A stretch of DNA of 64,000 bases. Origin: an uncultured Erythrobacter sp. GTDB lineage: Bacteria > Pseudomonadota > Alphaproteobacteria > Sphingomonadales > Sphingomonadaceae. The notes beneath the pieces are model-generated. The model saw only the letters and a list, made by a program, of their open reading frames with translations, ran no database searches and was not told where the DNA came from. Shown piece after piece: positions 23,449 through 31,188 of this stretch. Within the stretch, counting starts at the first letter, position 1, and the number at the start of each line of letters is the position of its first letter. The stretch covers positions 1 to 64,000 of the forward strand of contig CAJXJR010000007.1 of the NCBI GenBank assembly GCA_913055155.1, written 5' to 3'. A program made the position numbers and the translations under genes.

Positions 23449-23983
23449 TAGCTGGGAGCCGTCGGCCACAGGCAGCGACGGCACCAACCATCACTATGTC
23501 GTGTCGCCGGACGGGCATGTCCGCATCGACTACGAGGCGTGGGAGCTGCGCAAGAGCGAGTTCCTTGAGGCGCCGGGCGTGACCGATCTGCGCAGCGGCA
23601 AGCTGCTTTTTGGCCTGCCACCCTATTTCGACGCTTCGGAGAACTGGACCGGCCCGCACGCCTTTACGCTGTCTGTGCGGGAAGGAGTGCACTTCGAGCG
23701 GATCGGCGTTGCGGTGGACGTGGATGCCGGCACGATCACCATCGAGCGCACAGGGGAGGTGCATCCCTTTGCCCGCGCCCAAAAGGCCATTCGTCGCGCG
23801 CTGGAAGACTACCGCGCCAGCCTGCCGCCACCGCCGCCGCCGCCACCTCCTCCGCCCAAGACGCTGCTGGAGCGGTTGCCCCGGCCAGCGTCGGGCTGGA
23901 AGAACTGGTTCCTCATGCTGCTGATCGCGGTGACCTTCTACGCGGTCTTCCTGGGCTTCTTGTTCTGGAACCAGCACAATTAG
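23426..23983 (+). CDS. Hypothetical protein with polyproline tract and C-terminal membrane helix
   Basis: A 185-residue protein of unknown function. A soluble N-terminal region (1-130, including [20 protein letters not shown]) leads to 11 consecutive prolines (about 132-142) and one C-terminal membrane helix (about 160-180, [20 protein letters not shown]). That layout is a tail-anchored, cytosol-facing protein. The proline run should require elongation factor P for efficient translation. It starts inside dxs. I recognise no domain. Confidence 0.75.
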   Translation: MSKKPAPDSWEPSATGSDGTNHHYVVSPDGHVRIDYEAWELRKSEFLEAPGVTDLRSGKLLFGLPPYFDASENWTGPHAFTLSVREGVHFERIGVAVDVDAGTITIERTGEVHPFARAQKAIRRALEDYRASLPPPPPPPPPPPKTLLERLPRPASGWKNWFLMLLIAVTFYAVFLGFLFWNQHN

Positions 23984-24102
23984 GCTGCCGCTGGCAGCAA
24001 CAGGCACTGCATTTGCCATCCTCTGCAATTGGACTAGCATGACAGTCTCGGTTTGCGGCAAAAGCATGCCATGACAGGGTTTGGGCAAGGAAGGGGCTGC
24101 GA

Positions 24103-24891
24103 GTGTTCGTCTACTTCGGCATCACCCTCACCGTGATCTACGGCGGCCTTGTCGCCATCGTCTATTTCAACCAGCGCCAGCTGGTCTATCCCGCGCCGCC
24201 GGTGCAGGGCGATACGCCTTCGGGGTTCGAGCGCGTGACGATCCGCACACCTGACCGGCTGGACCTGCTGGCCGGATACCGCCCGGCGCACGAAGGCATG
24301 CCGACGCTGCTGTTCTTCCACGGCAACGGCGCCACCTGGCAAAGCTCCGTACTGGTGACAGACAGTCTGGTGGCGCAAGGCTATGGCCTGCTGGCGGTGG
24401 AATATCGCGGCTATGGCGGCAATCCCGGCACGCCTTCGGAAGAAGGCCTGTACCAGGACGCGCGCGGGGCATGGGCGTTCCTGCGCGCGGAGGGAGTGGA
24501 CGATGCGGATATCGTGCTGCTGGGCAATTCGCTGGGGGCGGCGGTCGCGCTCAACCTCGCCACCGAAGTGCACGGCCGGGCGCTGGTACTCGTCTCCCCG
24601 TTCAACAACCTTGGCGATACGGCGGCCCGGCGGATGCGCTGGCTGCCCATGCGCATGCTGCTGCACGACAGCTATGCCAACGACGAGAAGATCGTGGAGA
24701 TCGGAGAGCCGATCCTGATCCTGCACGGCGAAGAGGATTCGCTGATCGCGCTGGAGCAGGCCCAGGCGCTGGCATCCGTGCGCGACGATACGGTGATCGA
24801 GACTTTCCCCGGCTGGGGGCACGACCTGATCGTGAACGAGGCGGTGCAGGGCCGGATTGCGAAGTTCGTCGAAGGCGTGCCGTCAGCCTAG
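24103..24891 (+). CDS. Membrane-anchored alpha/beta hydrolase (BEM46-like)
   Basis: A 262-residue protein with one N-terminal membrane helix (VYFGITLTVIYGGLVAIVYF) and an alpha/beta-hydrolase domain. HGNG is the oxyanion region, the nucleophile elbow is GNSLG, and EEDSLI and GWGHD supply the acid and His. The layout matches BEM46/YfhR-type hydrolases, whose substrate is unknown. The GTG at 24103 follows AAGGAAGGGG, a good ribosome-binding site. Its stop overlaps that of the convergent NnrU gene by four bases. Confidence 0.85.
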   Translation: MFVYFGITLTVIYGGLVAIVYFNQRQLVYPAPPVQGDTPSGFERVTIRTPDRLDLLAGYRPAHEGMPTLLFFHGNGATWQSSVLVTDSLVAQGYGLLAVEYRGYGGNPGTPSEEGLYQDARGAWAFLRAEGVDDADIVLLGNSLGAAVALNLATEVHGRALVLVSPFNNLGDTAARRMRWLPMRMLLHDSYANDEKIVEIGEPILILHGEEDSLIALEQAQALASVRDDTVIETFPGWGHDLIVNEAVQGRIAKFVEGVPSA

Positions 24892-25568
24892 CCGATCCAC
24901 CGCCACGCACCGGCGGGAATGCCCGCCAGCCGCATGTGCATCCAGGTGAACACCAGCCACGTCACCAGCGCGGCGACCCACAGCACCCATCCGGCAGACA
25001 ACAACTTGCCCCAGCGCGGCCAGTAGCTGGTCTTGCCTTCCCAACTGGCCCATGCCTCGCCCATCAGCGCCTCCTTCTTGCGGTCCTGCAAGTGCGCGCC
25101 CACCAGCGCCAGGATAAGGATGGCGAGAGCGAGAATGTTGGTGCGCCACGACCACCACAGCACGATATGGGCCAGCGCCCAGAGCGCGAAGCCCCACATC
25201 ATCGGGTGGCGGGTGACCATGAAGGCGCCGCTCGGCTCGCGCGTGGCAGCCACTTTCTCCGCGCCCGGCGCGGGCAGGGCGGGGTTGGCGCGGAAGGAAC
25301 CCAGCAGCAGCACCATGGCGATCACCGTCAGCCCGCTGGCGACGATCCAGCCGATCGTGCCGCTGCCGCCCAGCAGCACGGGCGTGGCGGCCTTGAAGCC
25401 TTCGCCCATCCAGTACAGGCACGCCAGCGCCACCACCGAATAGAGCGCCATGAAGCCCTTTTCGCCCAGCACGCCCACCAGCGGTGCGCGCAGCGGATGC
25501 GACAAGGCGAAATGGGTGCCGACAAAGGCAATGCAGGCGGCAATCAGCGTGACAAGCGACTGGTCCAT
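24888..25568 (-). CDS. NnrU-family membrane protein
   Basis: A 226-residue integral membrane protein with about six helices. The family signature VTRHPMMWGFALWALAHI is intact, followed by DRKKEALMGEAWASW. NnrU proteins were named from nitric-oxide-response loci and are related to plant zeta-carotene isomerase. No denitrification or carotenoid genes are adjacent, so neither function is supported by context. GGGAGAG precedes the ATG at 25568, which is why I did not use the longer frame. Confidence 0.85.
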   Translation of the reverse strand: MDQSLVTLIAACIAFVGTHFALSHPLRAPLVGVLGEKGFMALYSVVALACLYWMGEGFKAATPVLLGGSGTIGWIVASGLTVIAMVLLLGSFRANPALPAPGAEKVAATREPSGAFMVTRHPMMWGFALWALAHIVLWWSWRTNILALAILILALVGAHLQDRKKEALMGEAWASWEGKTSYWPRWGKLLSAGWVLWVAALVTWLVFTWMHMRLAGIPAGAWRWIG

Positions 25569-25612
25569 CGGGGCACTCTCCCTATGCTGGCCACAGGCTA
25601 CCACGGCCATGT

Positions 25613-25652
25613 GACAAACAAAAAGGGCGGAGCGCTATGGCCCCGCCCTTTC
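25613..25652 (-). terminator. Intrinsic terminator after the amidohydrolase pair
   Basis: Reading the minus strand, a 12-bp stem (AAAGGGCGGGGC with GCTCCGCCCTTT, one G-U pair) and a 6-base loop are followed by TTTTTGTTTG. It lies about 20 bases after the stop of the second amidohydrolase gene and before the start of NnrU. Confidence 0.85.
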
Positions 25653-25670
25653 CCCCCTATGCGGATGGCA

Positions 25671-27050
25671 TCACCATTCGTAGGCGCGCGGGCGCTCGCT
25701 TTCGTCCAGCGAACGATAGCGGTCGCGCAGCCGCGTCTGGTGGTTGGTGAGCGGTTGCTCCACGCCATCCACGAAAACCAGGATCGGGGCGGAACTGGTT
25801 TCCAGCGGGTCGCCATCCCACACCACCAGGTCGCCGTGCGCACCTTGTGCCAGCACGCCAACCCGGCCGCCCAGACCGGCAACCTCCGCGGGGACGGAGC
25901 TGATGGCGGCAAAGGCTTCGCCCCAGGTCAGGCCCGTGGCACCCGGAACGCGGTTCAGCGCGACCATGTTGCCCGCCTGCTGCGGCAGGTTGCGCGGGTG
26001 GTCTCCGCTGCTGTCGTAACCGCCGATGGCCACGCGCACGCCGGCATCGACCATGCGACCGACGTTGCTTTGCGTTGCCGCCAGCTGCTCGAACGAGACG
26101 GGCAGGTCGCGCAAGGCCACGGCGATCACCGGCACGTCGGCGGCGGCGATCTGCTCTGCCACCACCCAGCCTTCGGTGGCGCCGACCAGCACCATGTCGA
26201 GCGCGGGGAATTCCTCGCGCAGGGCCAGCATGGCCAGGATGTCGCTGGCGCGTTCCACCCTGACGTAGAGCTTCTGCTCGCCGCGCACGACGGGCACCAG
26301 TGCGGCGGCATCGAAGCGGGTCAGCAGCACGTCGCCCGAGCGGTCGGTATTGCCCGGCATGCGCGAATCCTGCCCGACCACGGTGTTGCCGCCGCCGGCA
26401 CTGCCGCCGCTGCGCAACTGCGCCGCATCGCCGAACGAGCCGGCTTCGTGCAGTGCGTTTCGCAGCAGGGCGTGGGCCGAGGTGCGACTGCCACCGGCAA
26501 GGCGTGCGCCGCGCTCGCCCATTTCCACGACCTGGAAGGCGCGCGGGTGACGCACGGCATCGAAATCCGCGCCAAGGTCGACGATGGCACCCTGGCCGCC
26601 GAAGATCGAGGCGCCTGCCTCGGGTGTCACGCTGGCGCGGGTGACACCGCCGGCGCGGCTATAGCCGAAATCCTGGGCCATCGGGTTGATCGCGGGCGCT
26701 ACGTCCAGCGCTGCGCCGAAGGGCGAATCGTCCGCCTCGATATCGTTGCTTTGCGAAACAGCGCTGACATCGACGAGGCCAAGGCTGGTGAGCGAGGCGA
26801 ACAGCCCCGGCGTCACCCACATGCCGCTGCCATCGAGAACGGGCACGCCCGCAGGCACGGCGACACCGGCTCCGGCGGCAACCACGCGGCCGTCCTGAAC
26901 GACGACGGTGGCGTTCTCCACCGGCTCGCTGCCGTCGCCCATGGCAACGGTGGCACCGGTGATGGCGACGTTCTGCGCCATGGCCGGGGCACAGGTCAGT
27001 GCGCCAGAGACGGCAAGGGCCGAAGCGGCGAGAGCGAGAAGGCGGTTCAT
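25671..27050 (-). CDS. Exported amidohydrolase-fold protein lacking metal ligands
   Basis: A 459-residue protein with a signal peptide (LALAASALAVSGALTCAPAMA) and the amidohydrolase beta-sandwich strands (AITGATVAMGDG near the start, VVWDGDPLE near the end). Where its partner has TPGIIDIHSH, this has TPGLFASLTS. The later His and Asp positions (NHCYR, FHHAV, IHSDD in the partner) are also replaced. It is therefore probably a non-catalytic or metal-free paralogue. Its ATG overlaps the stop of the active partner as ATGA, so the two are co-translated and may form a heteromer. Confidence 0.8.
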   Translation of the reverse strand: MNRLLALAASALAVSGALTCAPAMAQNVAITGATVAMGDGSEPVENATVVVQDGRVVAAGAGVAVPAGVPVLDGSGMWVTPGLFASLTSLGLVDVSAVSQSNDIEADDSPFGAALDVAPAINPMAQDFGYSRAGGVTRASVTPEAGASIFGGQGAIVDLGADFDAVRHPRAFQVVEMGERGARLAGGSRTSAHALLRNALHEAGSFGDAAQLRSGGSAGGGNTVVGQDSRMPGNTDRSGDVLLTRFDAAALVPVVRGEQKLYVRVERASDILAMLALREEFPALDMVLVGATEGWVVAEQIAAADVPVIAVALRDLPVSFEQLAATQSNVGRMVDAGVRVAIGGYDSSGDHPRNLPQQAGNMVALNRVPGATGLTWGEAFAAISSVPAEVAGLGGRVGVLAQGAHGDLVVWDGDPLETSSAPILVFVDGVEQPLTNHQTRLRDRYRSLDESERPRAYEW

Positions 27051-28444
27051 TTCACGTCTCCTTCACCGGGCTGGCCGAGTTCGAAATCGCTGACCGGGCG
27101 CATCTGCGGATCGTTCATGTCGTACATTACCGCGCCGTCGATCCAGACCATTTCGGGCCGCGAATAGATGGACAAGGGGTCGCCGTTCCACAGCACCACG
27201 TCGGCCATCTTGCCCGCTTCCAGGCTGCCGGTCATCTCGTCGATACCCATGGCCCGCGCCGCATTGAGGGTGATCCAGCTGATCACGTCTGCATCGGGGA
27301 TGTCGATACCCATGCGGTGCCCGTCGGCCTGGGCCTTGGCGGCTTCCTGGTTCAGGCGCTGTATGCCGTTCTCGTCGTCGGAATGGATCACCACGCAGGC
27401 GCCCTGCTGGTGAATCATCGCGGCGTTTTCGGGAATGGCGTCGTAGGCTTCCATCTTGAAGCCGTACCAGTCCGCCCAAACCGCGCTGCACACGTCGTGT
27501 TCGCGCAGCAGGTCGGCGATCTTGTAGCTTTCCACCGCGTGGTGGAAGGCAGAGACGCGGTAGCCGAACTCGTCTGCCATATCGAGCACCAGCGCCATCT
27601 CGTCGGCGCGGTAACAATGGTTCTGCACCAGGATCTCGCCCGAAAGCACGCCCGCCAGCGTTTCCATCGCGAGGTCGCGGCCGGGCTCTTCCTCGGCCAT
27701 GTATTCCTGCGCCTCGATCCAGGTTTCGCGGTTGACGGCGAAGTTGCCCATGCGGGTGCTTGGCATGCGTCCCCTGCCGCCATAGACGCGCTTGGGGTTC
27801 TCGCCACAGGCCATTTTCAGGCTGTAGGGCGCGCCGGGAAATTTCATCCCCTGCACCGTGCGGCTGGGCACGTTCCGCAGGGTGACAGAGCGCCCGCCCA
27901 TCAGGTTGGCGGAACCCGGCAGGATCTGCAGCGTGGTGATGCCGCCGTTGGCCAGCGCGCGCGAAAAGCCGGGGTCCTGCGGCCAGACCGAGTGTTCTGC
28001 CCAGACTTCGGGCGTGGTGGGATCGGTGGCCTCGTTGCCGTCGCTGTGCGCGTCGACGCTGGGCGTGGGGTAGTCGCCCAGGTGCGAGTGGATATCGATG
28101 ATGCCTGGCGTGACATAGCGCCCGGTGCCGTCCACGCGGGTGTAGCCTGCGGGGATCGCCAGGTCCGCCCCCCCGATGCCGACGATTTCCCCATCGGTGA
28201 AGAGCACCACGCCATCCTCGATCATGCCGCCGGCGCCATCGTAGATGGTGGCGCCGACGATGGCCGTGGGCACGCCGGGGAAGGGCTCGTAAGTCGAGGC
28301 GTAGGGTTCTTCCGCTGCGGCGACAGGCGTGGGCGTGCTGGCCAGTGCGCTGCTGCCAGAGCCCGCGGTACAGCCCGCCAGCGCAAGCAGCGCAGCGGAG
28401 GCGAGGAGAGCGGCAGGGCCGCCCTTGTTCGAGTGACGACCCAT
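27047..28444 (-). CDS. Lipoprotein amidohydrolase (imidazolonepropionase-like)
   Basis: A 465-residue exported metallo-hydrolase. A lipobox (LLALAGC, Cys near residue 25) indicates an outer- or inner-membrane lipoprotein. Metal ligands are present: TPGIIDIHSH, VQNHCYR, SAFHHAV and IHSDDEN. Exported members of this family often act as peptidases on dipeptides, and the next gene upstream encodes a POT peptide transporter. That supports dipeptide cleavage and uptake, as inference. It is followed by a co-translated paralogue without the ligands. Confidence 0.85.
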   Translation of the reverse strand: MGRHSNKGGPAALLASAALLALAGCTAGSGSSALASTPTPVAAAEEPYASTYEPFPGVPTAIVGATIYDGAGGMIEDGVVLFTDGEIVGIGGADLAIPAGYTRVDGTGRYVTPGIIDIHSHLGDYPTPSVDAHSDGNEATDPTTPEVWAEHSVWPQDPGFSRALANGGITTLQILPGSANLMGGRSVTLRNVPSRTVQGMKFPGAPYSLKMACGENPKRVYGGRGRMPSTRMGNFAVNRETWIEAQEYMAEEEPGRDLAMETLAGVLSGEILVQNHCYRADEMALVLDMADEFGYRVSAFHHAVESYKIADLLREHDVCSAVWADWYGFKMEAYDAIPENAAMIHQQGACVVIHSDDENGIQRLNQEAAKAQADGHRMGIDIPDADVISWITLNAARAMGIDEMTGSLEAGKMADVVLWNGDPLSIYSRPEMVWIDGAVMYDMNDPQMRPVSDFELGQPGEGDVK

Positions 28445-28450
28445 CGTGGT

Positions 28451-30109
28451 TTATCCCTTCGGGTTGGTGGTGGGGTGGATGCCGGCTTCCTGCGCTTCCA
28501 TCCCGGCTTCTGCCTGGCCTTCCAGGTCGTCACCGACATTGTCGTCGCGCAGGGTATCGAGGTGCATCAGCTTCTTGATCAGCGGGCTGATCACGATCAC
28601 CGCCACGCCGACGCCAACCGAGATCCAGCCGATCTGGCTGTAGACGGCAAGCACGGTTTCCTTGCCCGCGCCTTCGCCCGATGCCGCTTCCGAACCCGTT
28701 GCCGCAGAGATCAGGCCCGCCACGAAGTTGCCGGTGGCAGAAGCGAAGAACCAGGTGCCCATGATGAGACTGGCCATGTGCGCGGGCGCCAGCCGGTTCA
28801 TGGCCGAGAGGCCGACGGGCGACAGGCACAGCTCGCCGGTGGTGTGCAGCAGGTAGATCAGGAAGACGAAGATGACCGGGGTCATGTTTTCCATGCCCAC
28901 GGCGCTGGCACCCAGCACCAGCACCAGGAAGCCGCCGCCCAGCTGGATCAGCGCCAGGCCGAACTTGGCCGGGGTGGAGGGCTCCAGCCCCTTGCGGCCC
29001 AGCCACGTCCACAGCGCGGCGAACAGCGGGGCCAGCAGGATGATGTAGATCGGGTTGATCGACTGGAAGATCGAAGCCGAGACGCCAGCACGATCGACAT
29101 AGCGATCGGTATAGAGGTTGAGGCTGGATCCGGCCTGTTCGAACAGCGCCCAGAACAGGATCGAGCCGATGATGAGGAACATCGCGGCAAAGATCCGGTC
29201 GCGATCGTGCCCGCCCAGCTTGATCGCCTGCCAGATGACATAGGCGACCAGGATGGCGCCAAACACACCCAGGATCGTGCCGACCACGGCCTGGTTCTGC
29301 ACCAGCCACCAGGTCACGGCGACGGCGAGGAAGCCGACGATGTAGAGCACCCATTCGAACTTCAGGCCCATGTAGGGCGCCTCCAGCTTTTCGGGCACGG
29401 TGCTTTCACCCTTGCCCAGCAGCAGCGGCTTGAACACGACGAAGACGACCAGGCCCAGCAGCATGCCGAGGCCGGCCGCGCCGAAGCCATAGGCCCAGCC
29501 GTAGGTCTGGCCCAGGTAACCGGCGATGATCGTGCCGACCGCGGCACCCACGTTAATGCCCATGTAGAAGATGGTGTATGCACCGTCGCGGCGCACGTCG
29601 GTGCGCGGGTAGAGCTGGCCGACGATCACCGAGATATTGGCCTTGAGGAAGCCCGAACCGACGATGATGAAGGCCAATGCCGCCCAGAACACGTCGATCA
29701 TCGGGTTGTTGGTATGGCCCACGGCGGTTTCGCCTTCGAAGGCCATCAGGAAGTGGCCGATGGTCAGCAGCACGGCGCCGAACAGCACGGCCTTGCGCTG
29801 GCCCAGGTAACGGTCCGCCAGGTAGCCGCCCAGCACCGGGGCGATATATACCAGCGCGGTATAGGCGCCGTAGATGACCGATGCCTTCTCGTCGTTGAAG
29901 AGCCAGTGCTGCGTCAGGTAGAAGATCAGCAGCGCGCGCATGCCGTAGTAGGAAAAGCGCTCCCACATTTCGGCGAAGAACAGCACGAACAGGCCCTTGG
30001 GGTGACCCGCGAATTCCGGCTTGGACGATGTCACGATCGCGCCGCCGGCAATCAGCAGCAGGACAAGGAATGTCGCGGCTATGGCGACGATGATTTCTTC
30101 AAGTGTCAC
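28451..30109 (-). CDS. POT/PTR-family proton-coupled oligopeptide transporter
   Basis: A 552-residue inner-membrane transporter with about 14 helices. The family signature FFAEMWERFSYYGMRALL is near the N terminus and contains the E-x-x-E-R proton-coupling motif. SGFLKANISVIVGQLY and FWALFEQAGSSLNLYTDR match the second and third POT signatures. I prefer the GTG at 30109, which follows GGGGAG at normal spacing, over a longer frame beginning at 30208 that has poor coding character. It ends six bases before the amidohydrolase pair, so transport and hydrolysis are probably co-expressed. Confidence 0.9.
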   Translation of the reverse strand: MTLEEIIVAIAATFLVLLLIAGGAIVTSSKPEFAGHPKGLFVLFFAEMWERFSYYGMRALLIFYLTQHWLFNDEKASVIYGAYTALVYIAPVLGGYLADRYLGQRKAVLFGAVLLTIGHFLMAFEGETAVGHTNNPMIDVFWAALAFIIVGSGFLKANISVIVGQLYPRTDVRRDGAYTIFYMGINVGAAVGTIIAGYLGQTYGWAYGFGAAGLGMLLGLVVFVVFKPLLLGKGESTVPEKLEAPYMGLKFEWVLYIVGFLAVAVTWWLVQNQAVVGTILGVFGAILVAYVIWQAIKLGGHDRDRIFAAMFLIIGSILFWALFEQAGSSLNLYTDRYVDRAGVSASIFQSINPIYIILLAPLFAALWTWLGRKGLEPSTPAKFGLALIQLGGGFLVLVLGASAVGMENMTPVIFVFLIYLLHTTGELCLSPVGLSAMNRLAPAHMASLIMGTWFFASATGNFVAGLISAATGSEAASGEGAGKETVLAVYSQIGWISVGVGVAVIVISPLIKKLMHLDTLRDDNVGDDLEGQAEAGMEAQEAGIHPTTNPKG

Positions 30110-30229
30110 TTGGACAGGCTCCCCGGGCTTCGCGCTCCCTCGCGCGTCGACTGTGCGAAAACGCGCACCGTAGCGATTGTTTCGCCCGTGTGAAGCCAAG
30201 TTACGCATGAAACGGCATTTTCGGACGGC

Positions 30230-30257
30230 TTGTCCTTGACCTGACCCGCTGTATTAT
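30230..30257 (+). promoter_or_regulatory. Candidate promoter of the GntR gene
   Basis: TTGTCC at 30230-30235 and TATTAT at 30252-30257 are separated by 16 bases. The start codon of the GntR gene lies only 15 bases beyond, with no ribosome-binding site visible, so the transcript may be nearly leaderless. This is a visual match only. Confidence 0.4.
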
Positions 30258-30272
30258 GGCACTCACTCACCC

Positions 30273-30611
30273 ATGGCCGATACCCGCCCCGTCTACCTGC
30301 GCCTGCGCGAACTGATTGCTGCCGCGATCATCGATGGCCGCTATCCCGAAGGCGAGATGCTGCCGTCGGTCCGCGCCTTTGCGGCGGAGCAGGGGGCCAA
30401 TCCGTTGACGGTGGCCAAGGCCTACCAGCAGTTCCAGGCAGACGGGCTGATCCGCGTGCAGCGCGGGGTGGGCATGTTCGTGCGCGAAGGGGCGGCAGAG
30501 CAGCTGCGCCAGGCAGAGCGCGATGCCTTCCTGCAGGAAGAGTGGCCCGCCATTCGCGAACGCATGGACCGACTGGGGCTCGACCCTGCAGAACTACTCG
30601 ACCACGCGTGA
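30273..30611 (+). CDS. GntR-family regulator, YtrA subfamily
   Basis: A 112-residue repressor: an N-terminal winged helix (PVYLRLRELIAAAIIDGRYP, GEMLPSVRAFAAEQGANPLTV) and only a short helical C-terminal tail. That short tail marks the YtrA type, which usually controls transporters. It is divergent from the POT transporter with amidohydrolases, its most likely target, though no operator could be identified. Confidence 0.85.
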   Translation: MADTRPVYLRLRELIAAAIIDGRYPEGEMLPSVRAFAAEQGANPLTVAKAYQQFQADGLIRVQRGVGMFVREGAAEQLRQAERDAFLQEEWPAIRERMDRLGLDPAELLDHA

Positions 30612-30795
30612 TCGCTGCACGGGGCCGGCTGTGCAGCCGGGCAGGGTAAATTCACGGTTATCGTAATTCGTACATGATGTTGCGCTGGCAGCCGGGTTCT
30701 GGCAGTCTGAGAATCCGTTAGTCGCGCACGGGTCGGCGCATTGGATAAACCGCAGCTGCGACCGAACGCAGGCAAGCACCCTTGGGGGGATATAA

Positions 30796-31074
30796 ATGAT
30801 AAGGTCGGAACTTCTCCAAGCCCTTTCCGCGGACAATCCTGATCTTCGACCCGAAGAAGTCGAACAGGTTGTCGATATTTTCTTTGAAGAGATCGCCCAG
30901 CGACTGGCCGAAGGTGGCCGGGTGGAACTGCGCGGTTTCGGCACCTTCTCTACGCGCGAACGCGATGCCCGCGTGGGCCGCAACCCGCGCACCGGCGAAA
31001 CGGTGGATGTGCCGGCCAAGCGCGTGCCCTATTTCAAGCCGGGCAAGGAAATTCGCGAACGGCTGAATTCCTGA
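30796..31074 (+). CDS. ihfB: Integration host factor subunit beta
   Basis: A 92-residue DNA-bending protein of the HU/IHF family. [10 protein letters not shown] at the start, [27 protein letters not shown] (the DNA-inserting arm with its Pro) and [15 protein letters not shown] match the beta rather than alpha subunit. It acts with IHF-alpha in nucleoid organisation and promoter looping. GGGGGGA lies a few bases before the ATG. Confidence 0.93.
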   Translation: MIRSELLQALSADNPDLRPEEVEQVVDIFFEEIAQRLAEGGRVELRGFGTFSTRERDARVGRNPRTGETVDVPAKRVPYFKPGKEIRERLNS

Positions 31075-31094
31075 TACGCCGAACCGGCGCAAGC

Positions 31095-31133
31095 AAAAGG
31101 GGCGCGGACTTCACGAAGTCCGCGCCCCTTTTT
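31095..31133. terminator. Bidirectional intrinsic terminator after ihfB
   Basis: AAAAGGGGCGCGGACTT and AAGTCCGCGCCCCTTTTT form a stem of about 17 bp with a 4-base loop. The T run follows on the plus strand, and the A run on the other side gives a T run for minus-strand transcripts, so it can end both ihfB and the convergent TonB receptor gene. Confidence 0.92.
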
Positions 31134-31188
31134 GTTTGGGCTTCCTTATATTCGGTAGGGCCCCCGCCGAAGCGGAGGCCCCATCGAG

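Noticed and set aside
21100-23487. A 795-codon minus-strand frame
   Set aside because: Antisense to dxs and the Fur-family gene; no recognisable protein.
26999-30193. A 1064-codon plus-strand frame
   Set aside because: Antisense to the amidohydrolase pair and the POT transporter; composition is that of a shadow frame.
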